From: Laceyella putida
Lineage (GTDB): Bacteria; Bacillota; Bacilli; Thermoactinomycetales; Thermoactinomycetaceae
NCBI RefSeq assembly: GCF_042665195.1
Contig: NZ_JBHTBW010000012.1
Span: 1-63,485, forward strand
Direction: 5' to 3'
DNA: 63,485 nt
In this document: piece after piece, positions 34,998-43,197 of the stretch
How the letters are laid out: each line of letters starts with the position of its first letter
How positions within the stretch are numbered: position 1 is the stretch's first letter
The notes under the pieces: model-generated
Seen by the model: the letters and a program-made list of their open reading frames with translations, nothing else
Database searches by the model: none
Told to the model about the DNA's origin: nothing
Position numbers and translations under genes: made by a program

Positions 34998-36044
34998 TCA
35001 CTCGTCCTCCCAAGAAATGGTCAGCTGTTCGTACTCTTCGGTTGCTGAATTCAAAAAATTGGAAAAACACACACCAACCAAGCGGACTCCGGCAGTGTAG
35101 TCAAACGCGTCAAGCAACTCTTCGATCAATTTTGACCAATTGGTATCAGGATTTGTTGTTCGTTGTTTGGAACGCAAGGTAAAATCGGCGTACTTAATTT
35201 TTAGCGTCAGTGTCTGTGGGGTTATGCCCTCGTCTGCCAGATCCTTCTGTATCTCTGCCAACAACTCTCTGGCGATTTGTGCAACCGCCTCCTTATCGAA
35301 CAGATCATCAGGCAAGGTCGTCTCCCGACTGATCGACTTCGGTGCACGATCCGTGACGATTTCCCTGTCGTCCTGCCCTCTCGCCCGATGGTACAAGGCG
35401 TAACCGAACTTGCCGAACATCTGCACAACCTCATCAAGGGTTAACCGCCAAAAATCTTTAATGGTAAAGATATTTTTTTTCGCCAACCGTTCCTGTGATT
35501 TTTTGCCTATGCCGTGAAGGGTGCTAATGGGGAGTCCCCTCAATATATCAAGTGCTTGTTCAGGTCGTATGATCACAAACGCATCCGGCTTTTTCAGATC
35601 ACTGGCGATTTTGGCCATTGACTTGTTGTATGAGAGACCGACACTACAAGTGAGCCCCGTCTCCGCCCGAATCCGCCGCTTGATTTCGCGGGCCACTGGA
35701 ACCGCATTTTCATAATGGGAGACGTCCAAATATGCTTCATCCAACCCCACCGACTCGAAACGGTCGCTGTAAGCAGCAAAGATATGGCGAACTTCCGCTG
35801 ACTTTTCCACATATCGCTCATACCGTACCGGCAAAAAAATGCCATGCGGGCATTTCTTTCGAGCGATAGCCACCGGCATGGCTGACCGCACCCCATACGC
35901 TCGTGCCTCATAACTGCAGGTGGAAACGACTCCACGGTTTTCCCTGCCGCCGACAATGACCGGTTTTCCCCGCAACTCAGGATGGTCAAGCTGTTCCACA
36001 CTGGCGAAAAACGCGTCGAGATCCATATGTAAAATCTTTTTCAT
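34998..36044 (-). CDS. dinB: DNA polymerase IV (Y family) DinB
   Basis: This is a 348-residue error-prone translesion polymerase. The palm shows the metal sites MDLDAFFASVEQ near the N-terminus and SVGLDEAYLDVSH, with a conserved CSYEARAYGVRSAMP segment. The helix-hairpin-helix thumb ISTLHGIGKKSQERLAKKNI and the little-finger domain follow. The start is the ATG at 36044 (MKKILHMD), with AAGGGG upstream. The C-terminus lacks an obvious beta-clamp motif at the very end. LexA control is possible, but no clear box was located. Confidence 0.94.
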   Translation of the reverse strand: MKKILHMDLDAFFASVEQLDHPELRGKPVIVGGRENRGVVSTCSYEARAYGVRSAMPVAIARKKCPHGIFLPVRYERYVEKSAEVRHIFAAYSDRFESVGLDEAYLDVSHYENAVPVAREIKRRIRAETGLTCSVGLSYNKSMAKIASDLKKPDAFVIIRPEQALDILRGLPISTLHGIGKKSQERLAKKNIFTIKDFWRLTLDEVVQMFGKFGYALYHRARGQDDREIVTDRAPKSISRETTLPDDLFDKEAVAQIARELLAEIQKDLADEGITPQTLTLKIKYADFTLRSKQRTTNPDTNWSKLIEELLDAFDYTAGVRLVGVCFSNFLNSATEEYEQLTISWEDE

Positions 36045-36274
36045 GGGTGGATCCCCTTCCATACAAACATATATTCCTATAATCTATTATGGATGGAATC
36101 CTGGGGTAATTCAATATCATCTCTTTGCCAAAGCGCCTTTCAACTCGCAAGGTGCTTTTAGCGTTCATATTAAAGTGCCCAATTTATTCAACAACTTTCA
36201 TATGTCCGATTTATTGCAACAGATGAATCTGTAAATTCATCCTTATGCCCAGGCATCCCATCCTTATATTTCCA

Positions 36275-37177
36275 TCACGGCATTTCTTCAAGCTGGGATG
36301 AAATGTTCGAGAAATACTTGATGACAAATTGACGAAACTGCTGGGCTACCGATGATAAGTAACGTCTTTTTGACCAACCTAGGCCTATGGTTCTTTGGCA
36401 TTTTGGCTCAGTAATACGCAATCGTTTTGACACAGGGTCAGAATTCCACAGCAACGTTAAAGCGGGAACAAAAGTGATTCCCAAACCTTGTCTAACCAAG
36501 TCCCCTATGACCCCCGGTTCGTCGCCTTCGAAGGCAATGTGCGGTATAAAACCGGCTTCTCTACAAAATCCATCCGTTAAGTTTCGAAAGCCATACCCCG
36601 CATTCATACTGATGAATGATTCATCTTTCACTTCATGAAGATCGATGTTGTCACGTCCTGCCAACCGATGTCCAGGAGGGACAATCAAGAAAATTTCCTC
36701 CGTCATGAGTGGCTCCCAGACAATCTCGGGACCTTCGATCGGCACAGAAGAAATGCAAAAGTCGATTTCCATATTCTTCAGTTGACGTTTCATTGCAGAA
36801 GTAGACACTAGAAATTGTTGAAACCGAACATGAGGATATTGACTTAGAAATGAACCGAGCAAATCTGGAAGTATTCTGGGAATAGATACCGCCAATGTGA
36901 TGGATTCTTGGCTAAGCCCCGCTAAATCTTTTAGTTCGCGTTTCCCTTCACTTAATTCATTAAAAGCTCGTTCCACACGCTCAAGAAACACTTTACCGAA
37001 TGAATTCAGTTTTATCTTCCGTCCTTGTCGATCGAACAAAGGAACCCCTAAATCTTCTTCTAAACGAGCAATGGTTTTACTGAGAGAGGGTTGGGCAATT
37101 CGAAGTTCTTCTGCCGCTTTTGTCATGTGCTCCAATCTGGCAACTGTTTGAAAGTATTTAAGTTGAAGAAATTCCAT
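36275..37177 (-). CDS. LysR-family transcriptional regulator
   Basis: This 300-residue regulator starts MEFLQLKYFQTVARLEHMTK. The N-terminal winged helix-turn-helix is AAEELRIAQPSLSKTIARLE. A linker helix and a two-lobed effector domain (about 90-295) follow. It is divergent from the disrupted YhgE/Pip gene and may control it. The inducer is not evident. Confidence 0.92.
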   Translation of the reverse strand: MEFLQLKYFQTVARLEHMTKAAEELRIAQPSLSKTIARLEEDLGVPLFDRQGRKIKLNSFGKVFLERVERAFNELSEGKRELKDLAGLSQESITLAVSIPRILPDLLGSFLSQYPHVRFQQFLVSTSAMKRQLKNMEIDFCISSVPIEGPEIVWEPLMTEEIFLIVPPGHRLAGRDNIDLHEVKDESFISMNAGYGFRNLTDGFCREAGFIPHIAFEGDEPGVIGDLVRQGLGITFVPALTLLWNSDPVSKRLRITEPKCQRTIGLGWSKRRYLSSVAQQFRQFVIKYFSNISSQLEEMP

Positions 37178-37450
37178 ACTCTGTCCCCTCCTTTTTGATA
37201 ATTATAGACTAAAAGCAATAAATTTATAATCAAATATATATTTCACAATATAAAAGATAAAACGGTATAGTAGGAAGAGGCAAACGTAGTTGTAGCTGAA
37301 TTCAAATTTAAAGAGTTGAATGGTGATTTATAAACCATCCCTCGAAGAGGGACCCGAATATGATGATGCGGCGGTAAAAATAAATCATTGCGGTGTCTAT
37401 CACGGAAATAGCGGTTCCACCAAAAATAAAAGAATCAGAAAGGGGAAGGA
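37178..37450. other. Divergent promoter region between LysR and the YhgE locus
   Basis: AT-rich region containing probable promoters in both directions. It also carries GGTGGAACCGC on the minus strand, which resembles a T-box motif, but no other T-box element fits. Confidence 0.4.
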
Positions 37451-37561
37451 ATGATTAGAACCAGAACAAATGGCAAAGGTCGTTGCCTTTGGCTTTTGAA
37501 GAAGGCGGACGACGGTCGCGCTATTTTTAAGTTTTACATGATGGAAAGGGTATCAACATGA
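37451..37561 (+). CDS. Small ORF upstream of the YhgE/Pip gene, 36 aa
   Basis: A short basic frame reads MIRTRTNGKGRCLWLLKKAD and ends FYMMERVST. It has AAGGGGAAGGA directly before its ATG, and its TGA overlaps the ATG of the next gene (ATGA), which suggests translational coupling. It may be a leader peptide or the tail of a lost gene. Not recognised. Confidence 0.4.
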   Translation: MIRTRTNGKGRCLWLLKKADDGRAIFKFYMMERVST

Positions 37562-39558
37562 AAGGGATTCAATTAATATTTAAAGATTGGAAGTCGATGT
37601 GGACCAGTAAACATGGACGGATCGCCTTGGTTTTTCTTCTGATTGTTCCTTTGATTTATGCAGGATTTTTTCTGGCAGGATATTGGAATCCATATGAACG
37701 ATTGGACCAACTCCCAGTCGCTGTCGTGAACTTGGATCAAGGTTCCGTGATGGACAAGAAGCCGATCCATGCAGGAAATGACTTTGTTGAAAAATAGAAG
37801 GAAAACAGAGATTTGAATTTTCAATTTGTTTCTCAAACGGATGCGGATCAGGGGCTAAAAGAAGGTAGATACTACATGGTTGTCACCATCCCCAAAGATT
37901 TTTCCCAAAAAAACAGTACGCTGCTGGATGACCACCCCCAACCCGCACAGCTTCTTTATAAAATTAATCCGGGCAAAAACTATGTAGCATCTCAGATCAG
38001 TACGACAGCCATGGAAGAAATGAAAACAAAAATCGCCAATAGCATCACGAAATCCTATGCCGATGGTGTATTCTCGAAGTTTCAAGAATTGGCGAAGGGT
38101 TTAGGCGATGCTGGTGATGGTGCCGGGAAGTTAAATCAAGGGACTACCCACGCCAAAAATGGAATGGTTCAACTGTCTGATGGAATACATCAACTAACTG
38201 ATGGCTCCAAAGAACTTAAGGCCGGAAGCAAACAACTTTCTGTCGGCCAGCAAAAATTAAATCAAGGAGTTCAAGGGATTAAAAAAGGAACACTCACTTT
38301 ATATAATGGCATGGCACAGCTATCCAAGGGGCATCAAACCTTGGAAACAGGAATGGAGCGATTAAATCAAAAAACAAAGGCATGGTCCGAGGGCAATGAT
38401 AAATTGCTACAAGGACAAGCCCATGTGAACGACACGGCAAACGCTCTAAATAAACAATTGGAACAGTATATGCAAAATCACCCGGAAGCTCAGCAAGATC
38501 CCAGCTTCCAACAAATCGTTGCGACTTCCAATGGATTAGCCAACGAGACAAACGCATTGAAAAACAGTCAAACACAACTTGCACAAGGTGCAAAGAGCTT
38601 AGCTGAAGGACAAGCCAAAATCGAAGAAGGCATGAAACAATTTGGCGATAAAATGAACAAAGCAACCAGTGGAGCCAAACAATTATCTGATGGAACGATC
38701 CAATTCGCTAATGGATTTAATCAATGGAGCCAGGGATTTTCATCCTTACATGCTGGAATTAACAATCTGGAAAACGGTGGAAGGCAATTGGGTAATGGAG
38801 CCGATAAATTGACCTATGGACTGATCCAATTGACGGATGGTTCGCACGAGTTATCCACCAAATTAAATGAAGCGGCGAAGAAAACATCAGATATTCATAA
38901 CAATGATGCATTAACCTCCATGTTTTCGGAACCTGTTCAACTCGTTAAATCGAGTGTGTCGAATGTACCCAATTACGGCACCGGCATTGCTCCTTATTTT
39001 CTGTCTTTGGCGTTTTATGTTGGCGGGATTATGGCTTCTAATATCCTTCCACTTGGACGAAGACAAGATCTCAAAGTCAGTGGAACGGTCCATTTTATCA
39101 ATAAATTGGGTTTGGTTTACTCGATTGGATTGATTCAAGCGTTAATTGTAGATACAGTCGTTCTATTCGGATTCAAATTACATGTGGCGAGTACGCCTTT
39201 GTTTATCTTATCCAGTGTGATTATTTCCTTTACCTTTATGACCTTTATTCTCATGTTGGTAACTGTGTTTGGCATTGTTGGGAAATTTGCAGCCGTAACC
39301 CTTTTGGTTCTCCAATTAGCTACAAGCGGCGGAACGTTTCCTGGCGAATTGAGTACACCTCTACTGAGGGAGATTGGACAAATTCTTCCAATGGCTCACT
39401 CTCTTCGCGGACTTCAAGAGGTCATCTCTTTGGGTGATTGGTCTCAATTACAAGCACAATGCTGGATATTGCTATGTTATCTGATTTTCGCCGCTGGAAT
39501 TTGCTGGATTGCCAACCACATCCAACACAGAAAAACTACCGCAGATCATATCCATTAA
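37558..39558 (+). pseudogene. YhgE/Pip-family membrane protein, interrupted by an amber codon
   Basis: The 80-codon first part (MKGIQLIFKDWKSMWTSKHG to AGNDFVEK) and the 581-codon second part (KENRDLNFQFVSQTDADQGL onward) are in the same frame, separated only by TAG at 37795-37797. A TTG to TAG change would explain it. Restored, it is a normal Pip/YhgE protein of about 666 residues. It has an N-terminal membrane helix, a long extracellular domain with repeated LSDGIHQLTDGSKELKAGSK-type heptad repeats, and five or six C-terminal membrane helices. Members are ABC-2-like exporters or phage receptors. Readthrough or a sequencing error cannot be excluded. Confidence 0.85.
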
Positions 39559-39835
39559 TTTGGTGAAGGTAGGTGAAACAAAATGCACATCATAGGGGTC
39601 GACGCGATGAGAATAGGGATGGGATCATTTGCCCCTAGTGGGTGAAAGGGATCCTGCACCTAATGAAATACTGTGTGTGATAGGGAAAAATAATATTTCA
39701 TTTCATTGTGTGGCCGCATAAGCAGCCGGAATTTCCCGGCTGAGCGATGCAATGAGCGCTCATGCAACCGAAACGGGGAATGATGCAGTATGAACAAGAA
39801 CGATGATTAATAACATAAGCAAGGAGGCTACACCC
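39559..39835. other. Intergenic region upstream of P450 copy 2
   Basis: No gene fits. A hairpin AGCCGG-AATTTC-CCGGCT lies at about 39724-39741 without a T tract, in the probable leader of the P450 gene. Confidence 0.35.
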
Positions 39836-41053
39836 ATGATCAAAACAAAGAAAACGGGACGCTACGCCAACATCATACCAATGGCAGAATTGAACACGAA
39901 AGAAAAACGGCTTAACCCTTTCCCGATCTACGACCAACTCCGCCAATCGACGCCGGTCCGATACGATGAAAGCCGCAGCTGCTGGGACGTGTTTCGGTAT
40001 GAGGACGTCCATCGCATTCTGAAAGACCCGGCCACATTCTCCTCAAAACGGGGAATGGACATTCGAAAAAGGGAAAACATCTTGATCATGGATCCACCGC
40101 GGCACACGCAGATGAGAGGATTGGTCAACAAAGCGTTCACACCAAAGGTCGTCGCTGATCTGGCTCCCCATATCACATCCATCACCAATGCGTTGTTGGA
40201 CGCGGTGCTGGATCATGGCAAAATGGATATCGTATCCGACCTTGCCGTTCCGTTACCGGTCATCGTCATTGCGGAATTGCTTGGCGTTCCTACGGAAGAT
40301 CGCCAGCTTTTTAAAGAGTGGTCTGATATCCTTGTCAAGGGACCGGACGAGAATACAGAAGAGGCGTTTAATCAGGTTGTGGCCGAAAATGCCCAGGCAT
40401 CGGAAGAGTTGAGCGCTTACTTTGCCCGAATTGTTGAGCAACGCCGCTCAGAGCCGAAAGATGACCTGATTTCGTTGCTTCTGGCAGCCGAGATCGAAGG
40501 ACAGAAGTTAAACGATGAAGAAGTGATTGCTTTTTCGATTCTCCTATTGGCAGCCGGAAATGAGACGACAACCAATCTCATCGCAAACGCGGTCCGCCGC
40601 TTGACGGAAGACCAAGCGCTTCAACGGCAATTGAAAGAAAACCCGGATCTCATTCCCAGCTTTATCGAAGAAGTGCTTCGTTTCTATCCGCCGGTTCAGG
40701 CCATCGGACGGGTGGCCACGCGGGACGTTGAAATTGGCGGCATGCAGATAAAAGCTGGGGATCAAGTGATCTCCTGGGTCGCTTCAGCCAATCGCGATGA
40801 AGCTAAATTCAAAGATCCGGGTAGTTTTGTGGTTGATCGAAAACCGAATCCCCACCTTGCGTTTGGCTTTGGCATTCATTTCTGCCTGGGAGCCCCGCTT
40901 GCGCGGCTGGAAGGGCAAATTGCCCTTCGCACCATACTGGAACGCCTGCAGGATATTCAATTTGTCACCGGATCAGAATTGTCGTATATTCAAAGCCCAT
41001 TTGTCTATGGTGTGAAACAGTATCCAATCACATTTCAAGCAATCGACAGATAG
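39836..41053 (+). CDS. Cytochrome P450 (soluble bacterial type), copy 2
   Basis: This is a 405-residue haem monooxygenase starting at the ATG at 39836 with AAGGAGG nine bases upstream. The I-helix is LLAAGNETTTNLIAN, the ExxR motif is EEVLRFYPPVQAIGR, and the haem loop is FGFGIHFCLGAPLARLEG. It is a paralogue of the P450 at 17.8 kb but clearly diverged. It has no adjacent regulator or redox partner. A strong terminator follows. The substrate is unknown. Confidence 0.93.
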   Translation: MIKTKKTGRYANIIPMAELNTKEKRLNPFPIYDQLRQSTPVRYDESRSCWDVFRYEDVHRILKDPATFSSKRGMDIRKRENILIMDPPRHTQMRGLVNKAFTPKVVADLAPHITSITNALLDAVLDHGKMDIVSDLAVPLPVIVIAELLGVPTEDRQLFKEWSDILVKGPDENTEEAFNQVVAENAQASEELSAYFARIVEQRRSEPKDDLISLLLAAEIEGQKLNDEEVIAFSILLLAAGNETTTNLIANAVRRLTEDQALQRQLKENPDLIPSFIEEVLRFYPPVQAIGRVATRDVEIGGMQIKAGDQVISWVASANRDEAKFKDPGSFVVDRKPNPHLAFGFGIHFCLGAPLARLEGQIALRTILERLQDIQFVTGSELSYIQSPFVYGVKQYPITFQAIDR

Positions 41054-41098
41054 ACGACAAAAGGTCATCCTCTTTCATTATAGAATAAGACCTTACTA

Positions 41099-41129
41099 AA
41101 GACTTGAGCGCTGCTCAAGTCTCTTTTTT
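41099..41129 (+). terminator. Intrinsic terminator of P450 copy 2
   Basis: AAGACTTGAGC-GCT-GCTCAAGTCT followed by CTTTTTT is a strong stem with a T run. Confidence 0.9.
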
Positions 41130-41164
41130 CATTTACTTCAGTGGGTTTCACTTGGTCTGCTGAC

Positions 41165-41503
41165 TTGAGACTCCACACGGCTGAAGCCGTGGGATTCTTG
41201 GGTAGTTAGCGCACTCAATCCATTTCTGCTTCATGCAACTCCCAAGTTCAGGGCTGTCTCATCAGCCCGTCCCATGCAGTTCTACAACTCATGTTGCATG
41301 TACCCACATGGGCGGAACGCCTATTACCAGCGTTCTAGTTCCGTTTTACTCACTCTCATGATTTTACCCAGTGGGATGAGCACCGCTCATGCGTTAGATT
41401 ATACTGAAAATTACCGCTCTTAACAATACCATAAAGGGATTACCGAGGAACGCCGACTTTCATCCCATCCTTGAAAGAGTTGGGCTTTCAGTCGGCAACT
41501 TCT
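41165..41503 (-). mobile_element. IS605-type deletion derivative with both ends and no tnpA/tnpB (orphan omega-RNA candidate)
   Basis: This 339-bp element has the same left end (after TTAC, at 41507-41504) and right end (TCAA, minus strand 41168-41165) as the tnpB-bearing copy at 58.9-60.6 kb. The whole coding part is missing. The right-end half (about 41165-41345) aligns along its length with that copy, including CACACGGCTGAAGCCGTGGG and AAGTTCAGGGCTGTCTCATC. Several stems differ by paired changes. A promoter inside the element points into this region. It is a non-autonomous derivative that could express a guide RNA. Confidence 0.8.
41398..41426 (-). promoter_or_regulatory. Sigma-A promoter inside the IS605 derivative, pointing into the omega-RNA region
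   Basis: On the minus strand TTGTTA (41426-41421), a 17-base spacer and a perfect TATAAT (41403-41398) form a good housekeeping promoter. Transcription would run through the conserved right-end region to the TCAA end. Confidence 0.65.
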
Positions 41504-41622
41504 GTAATACAGCTCTTTTTCATCGCGATTCCCCCATTATTCGTTCACAGAAGAAAAACGAATAAAAGTGCATAATTTATTTTTGTCAACATCGATCATG
41601 ACGAAGCTATCTTTTCATTTTG

Positions 41623-41651
41623 TTGAACTGGAAATGATATCGCTTTACTAT
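41623..41651 (+). promoter_or_regulatory. Mannitol operon promoter with overlapping cre-like site
   Basis: TTGAAC (41623-41628), a 17-base spacer and TACTAT (41646-41651) lie about 58 bp before mtlA. TGATATCGCTTTAC (41635-41648) overlaps the -10 box and matches the cre consensus at 12 of 14 positions. CcpA repression on top of MtlR activation is inferred. Confidence 0.5.
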
Positions 41652-41708
41652 ATAGACAAAGGAGTTATCCATCCTTTTTAATAATTTATGTTTAGAAAGG
41701 AGATTTTT

Positions 41709-43133
41709 ATGGGCGGATCTATTGAAAGCGCTGAAAACAACTCAAATATCCGTGTCAGTATTCAAAAATTCGGTAGATTTTTAAGCGGAATGGTTATGCC
41801 CAATATAGGAGCATTTATCGCGTGGGGCCTCATTACCGCTTTGTTCATTCCAACAGGTTGGATCCCCAATGAAAAATTGGCTGAACTGGTCGGGCCGACC
41901 ATCAAATACTTGTTGCCTCTGCTCATCGGGTACACAGGTGGTAAAATGGTATACGATGTTCGAGGCGGAGTGATCGGTGCTCTGGCAACGATGGGAATTA
42001 TCGTCGGCACGGAAATTCCGATGTTTTTGGGAGCTATGATTATGGGCCCTCTGGCCGGTCTGGTGATCAAGCTGGTCGATCGGCTTTTCAAAGGAAAAAT
42101 TCCCGCGGGCTTTGAAATGTTGGTCAATAACTTTTCGGCGGGAATTGTCGGTGCGATATTAATCATTTTGGGTTATGTTGCCATTGGACCTGTGGTGGCC
42201 ACTTCAACCCAGTTACTGGCATCCGGTGTGGAATGGATTGTCCATGCAGGTTTGCTGCCTTTGGCCAGCATTTTTATCGAACCGGCAAAAGTATTGTTCC
42301 TCAATAACGCGATTAACCATGGCGTACTGAGTCCCCTGGGATTAAAAGAAGCGTCAGAAGCAGGCAAGTCCATCTTTTTCTTGCTTGAACCAAACCCGGG
42401 GCCTGGATTGGGTATTCTGCTGGCCTACTGGCTATTCGGTAAAGGATCTGTCAAACAATCAGCTCCAGGCGCCGCCATCATTCACTTCCTGGGTGGGATT
42501 CACGAGATTTATTTCCCATATATCCTCATGAACCCACGATTGATCCTGGCGGTAATCGCGGGAGGAATGAGCGGGGTATTCATCTTCCAAATGCTGAATG
42601 CGGGGCTTGTGGCCGTACCATCCCCTGGAAGCATTTTTGCGCTGATCGCGATGGCTCCCAAAGGCGGTCTGTTCTCGGTATTAGCCGGTGTTGCAGTAAG
42701 TACGGCTGTTTCATTCCTTCTCTCCGCCGTTTTCCTCAAAACCAAGTCGGTTACAGATGAAGAAAGCTTGGAAAAAGCCGCTGAAAAGATGCAAGACATG
42801 AAAGGAAAGAAAAGCGCGGTTGTGGATCAGGCCATTCTTCAACAAAAAGAAACGGCTTCTGTTAAAAAGGTTGTATTTGCTTGTGATGCGGGAATGGGTT
42901 CAAGTGCGATGGGGGCTTCTATTCTGCGAAAAAAATTCAAGGACGCGAATATCGCCGTTGAAGTGACCAATACCGCCATTAATGATATTCCGGAAGATGC
43001 GGATATTGTAGTCACTCAAAAAACGTTAACTGACCGCGCCAAAGCCAAAGCTCCGCATGCTGAGCACATTTCAGTTGACAATTTCTTAAACAACCCAAAG
43101 TATGATGAATTGACCAAACGACTTAGCGAGTAA
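41709..43133 (+). CDS. mtlA: PTS mannitol-specific enzyme IICB, MtlA
   Basis: MtlA imports and phosphorylates mannitol. The 474-residue protein starts at the ATG at 41709, six bases after AAAGGAG. Residues about 15-345 form the membrane IIC domain, with the substrate motif PGPGLGILLAYWLFG and the loop HFLGGIHEIYFPYIL. The C-terminal IIB domain has the phosphorylated Cys392 in VVFACDAGMGSS. No IIA is fused; it is supplied by mtlF two genes downstream. It is the first gene of the operon. Confidence 0.96.
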   Translation: MGGSIESAENNSNIRVSIQKFGRFLSGMVMPNIGAFIAWGLITALFIPTGWIPNEKLAELVGPTIKYLLPLLIGYTGGKMVYDVRGGVIGALATMGIIVGTEIPMFLGAMIMGPLAGLVIKLVDRLFKGKIPAGFEMLVNNFSAGIVGAILIILGYVAIGPVVATSTQLLASGVEWIVHAGLLPLASIFIEPAKVLFLNNAINHGVLSPLGLKEASEAGKSIFFLLEPNPGPGLGILLAYWLFGKGSVKQSAPGAAIIHFLGGIHEIYFPYILMNPRLILAVIAGGMSGVFIFQMLNAGLVAVPSPGSIFALIAMAPKGGLFSVLAGVAVSTAVSFLLSAVFLKTKSVTDEESLEKAAEKMQDMKGKKSAVVDQAILQQKETASVKKVVFACDAGMGSSAMGASILRKKFKDANIAVEVTNTAINDIPEDADIVVTQKTLTDRAKAKAPHAEHISVDNFLNNPKYDELTKRLSE

Positions 43134-43139
43134 AATAGA

Positions 43140-43172
43140 AGATAAACACTGGTTTCATGTCAGTGTTTATCT
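43140..43172 (+). terminator. Hairpin between mtlA and mtlR
   Basis: AGATAAACACTG and CAGTGTTTATCT form a perfect 12-bp stem with a 9-base loop, followed by CTTT only. It may be a partial terminator or RNA-stability hairpin that lowers mtlR relative to mtlA. Confidence 0.6.
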
Positions 43173-43197
43173 CTTTATGAAACTTGAGGTAATGATG

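Noticed and set aside
37330..37440. T-box-like GGTGGAACCGC on the minus strand upstream of LysR
   Set aside because: Stem I would have to lie inside the YhgE coding region, and no proper terminator/antiterminator pair or specifier loop could be built. LysR is also not a usual T-box target.
41165..41503. Riboswitch for the mannitol operon
   Set aside because: The conserved structure here belongs to the IS605 ends, is on the opposite strand to mtlA and recurs at unrelated loci.
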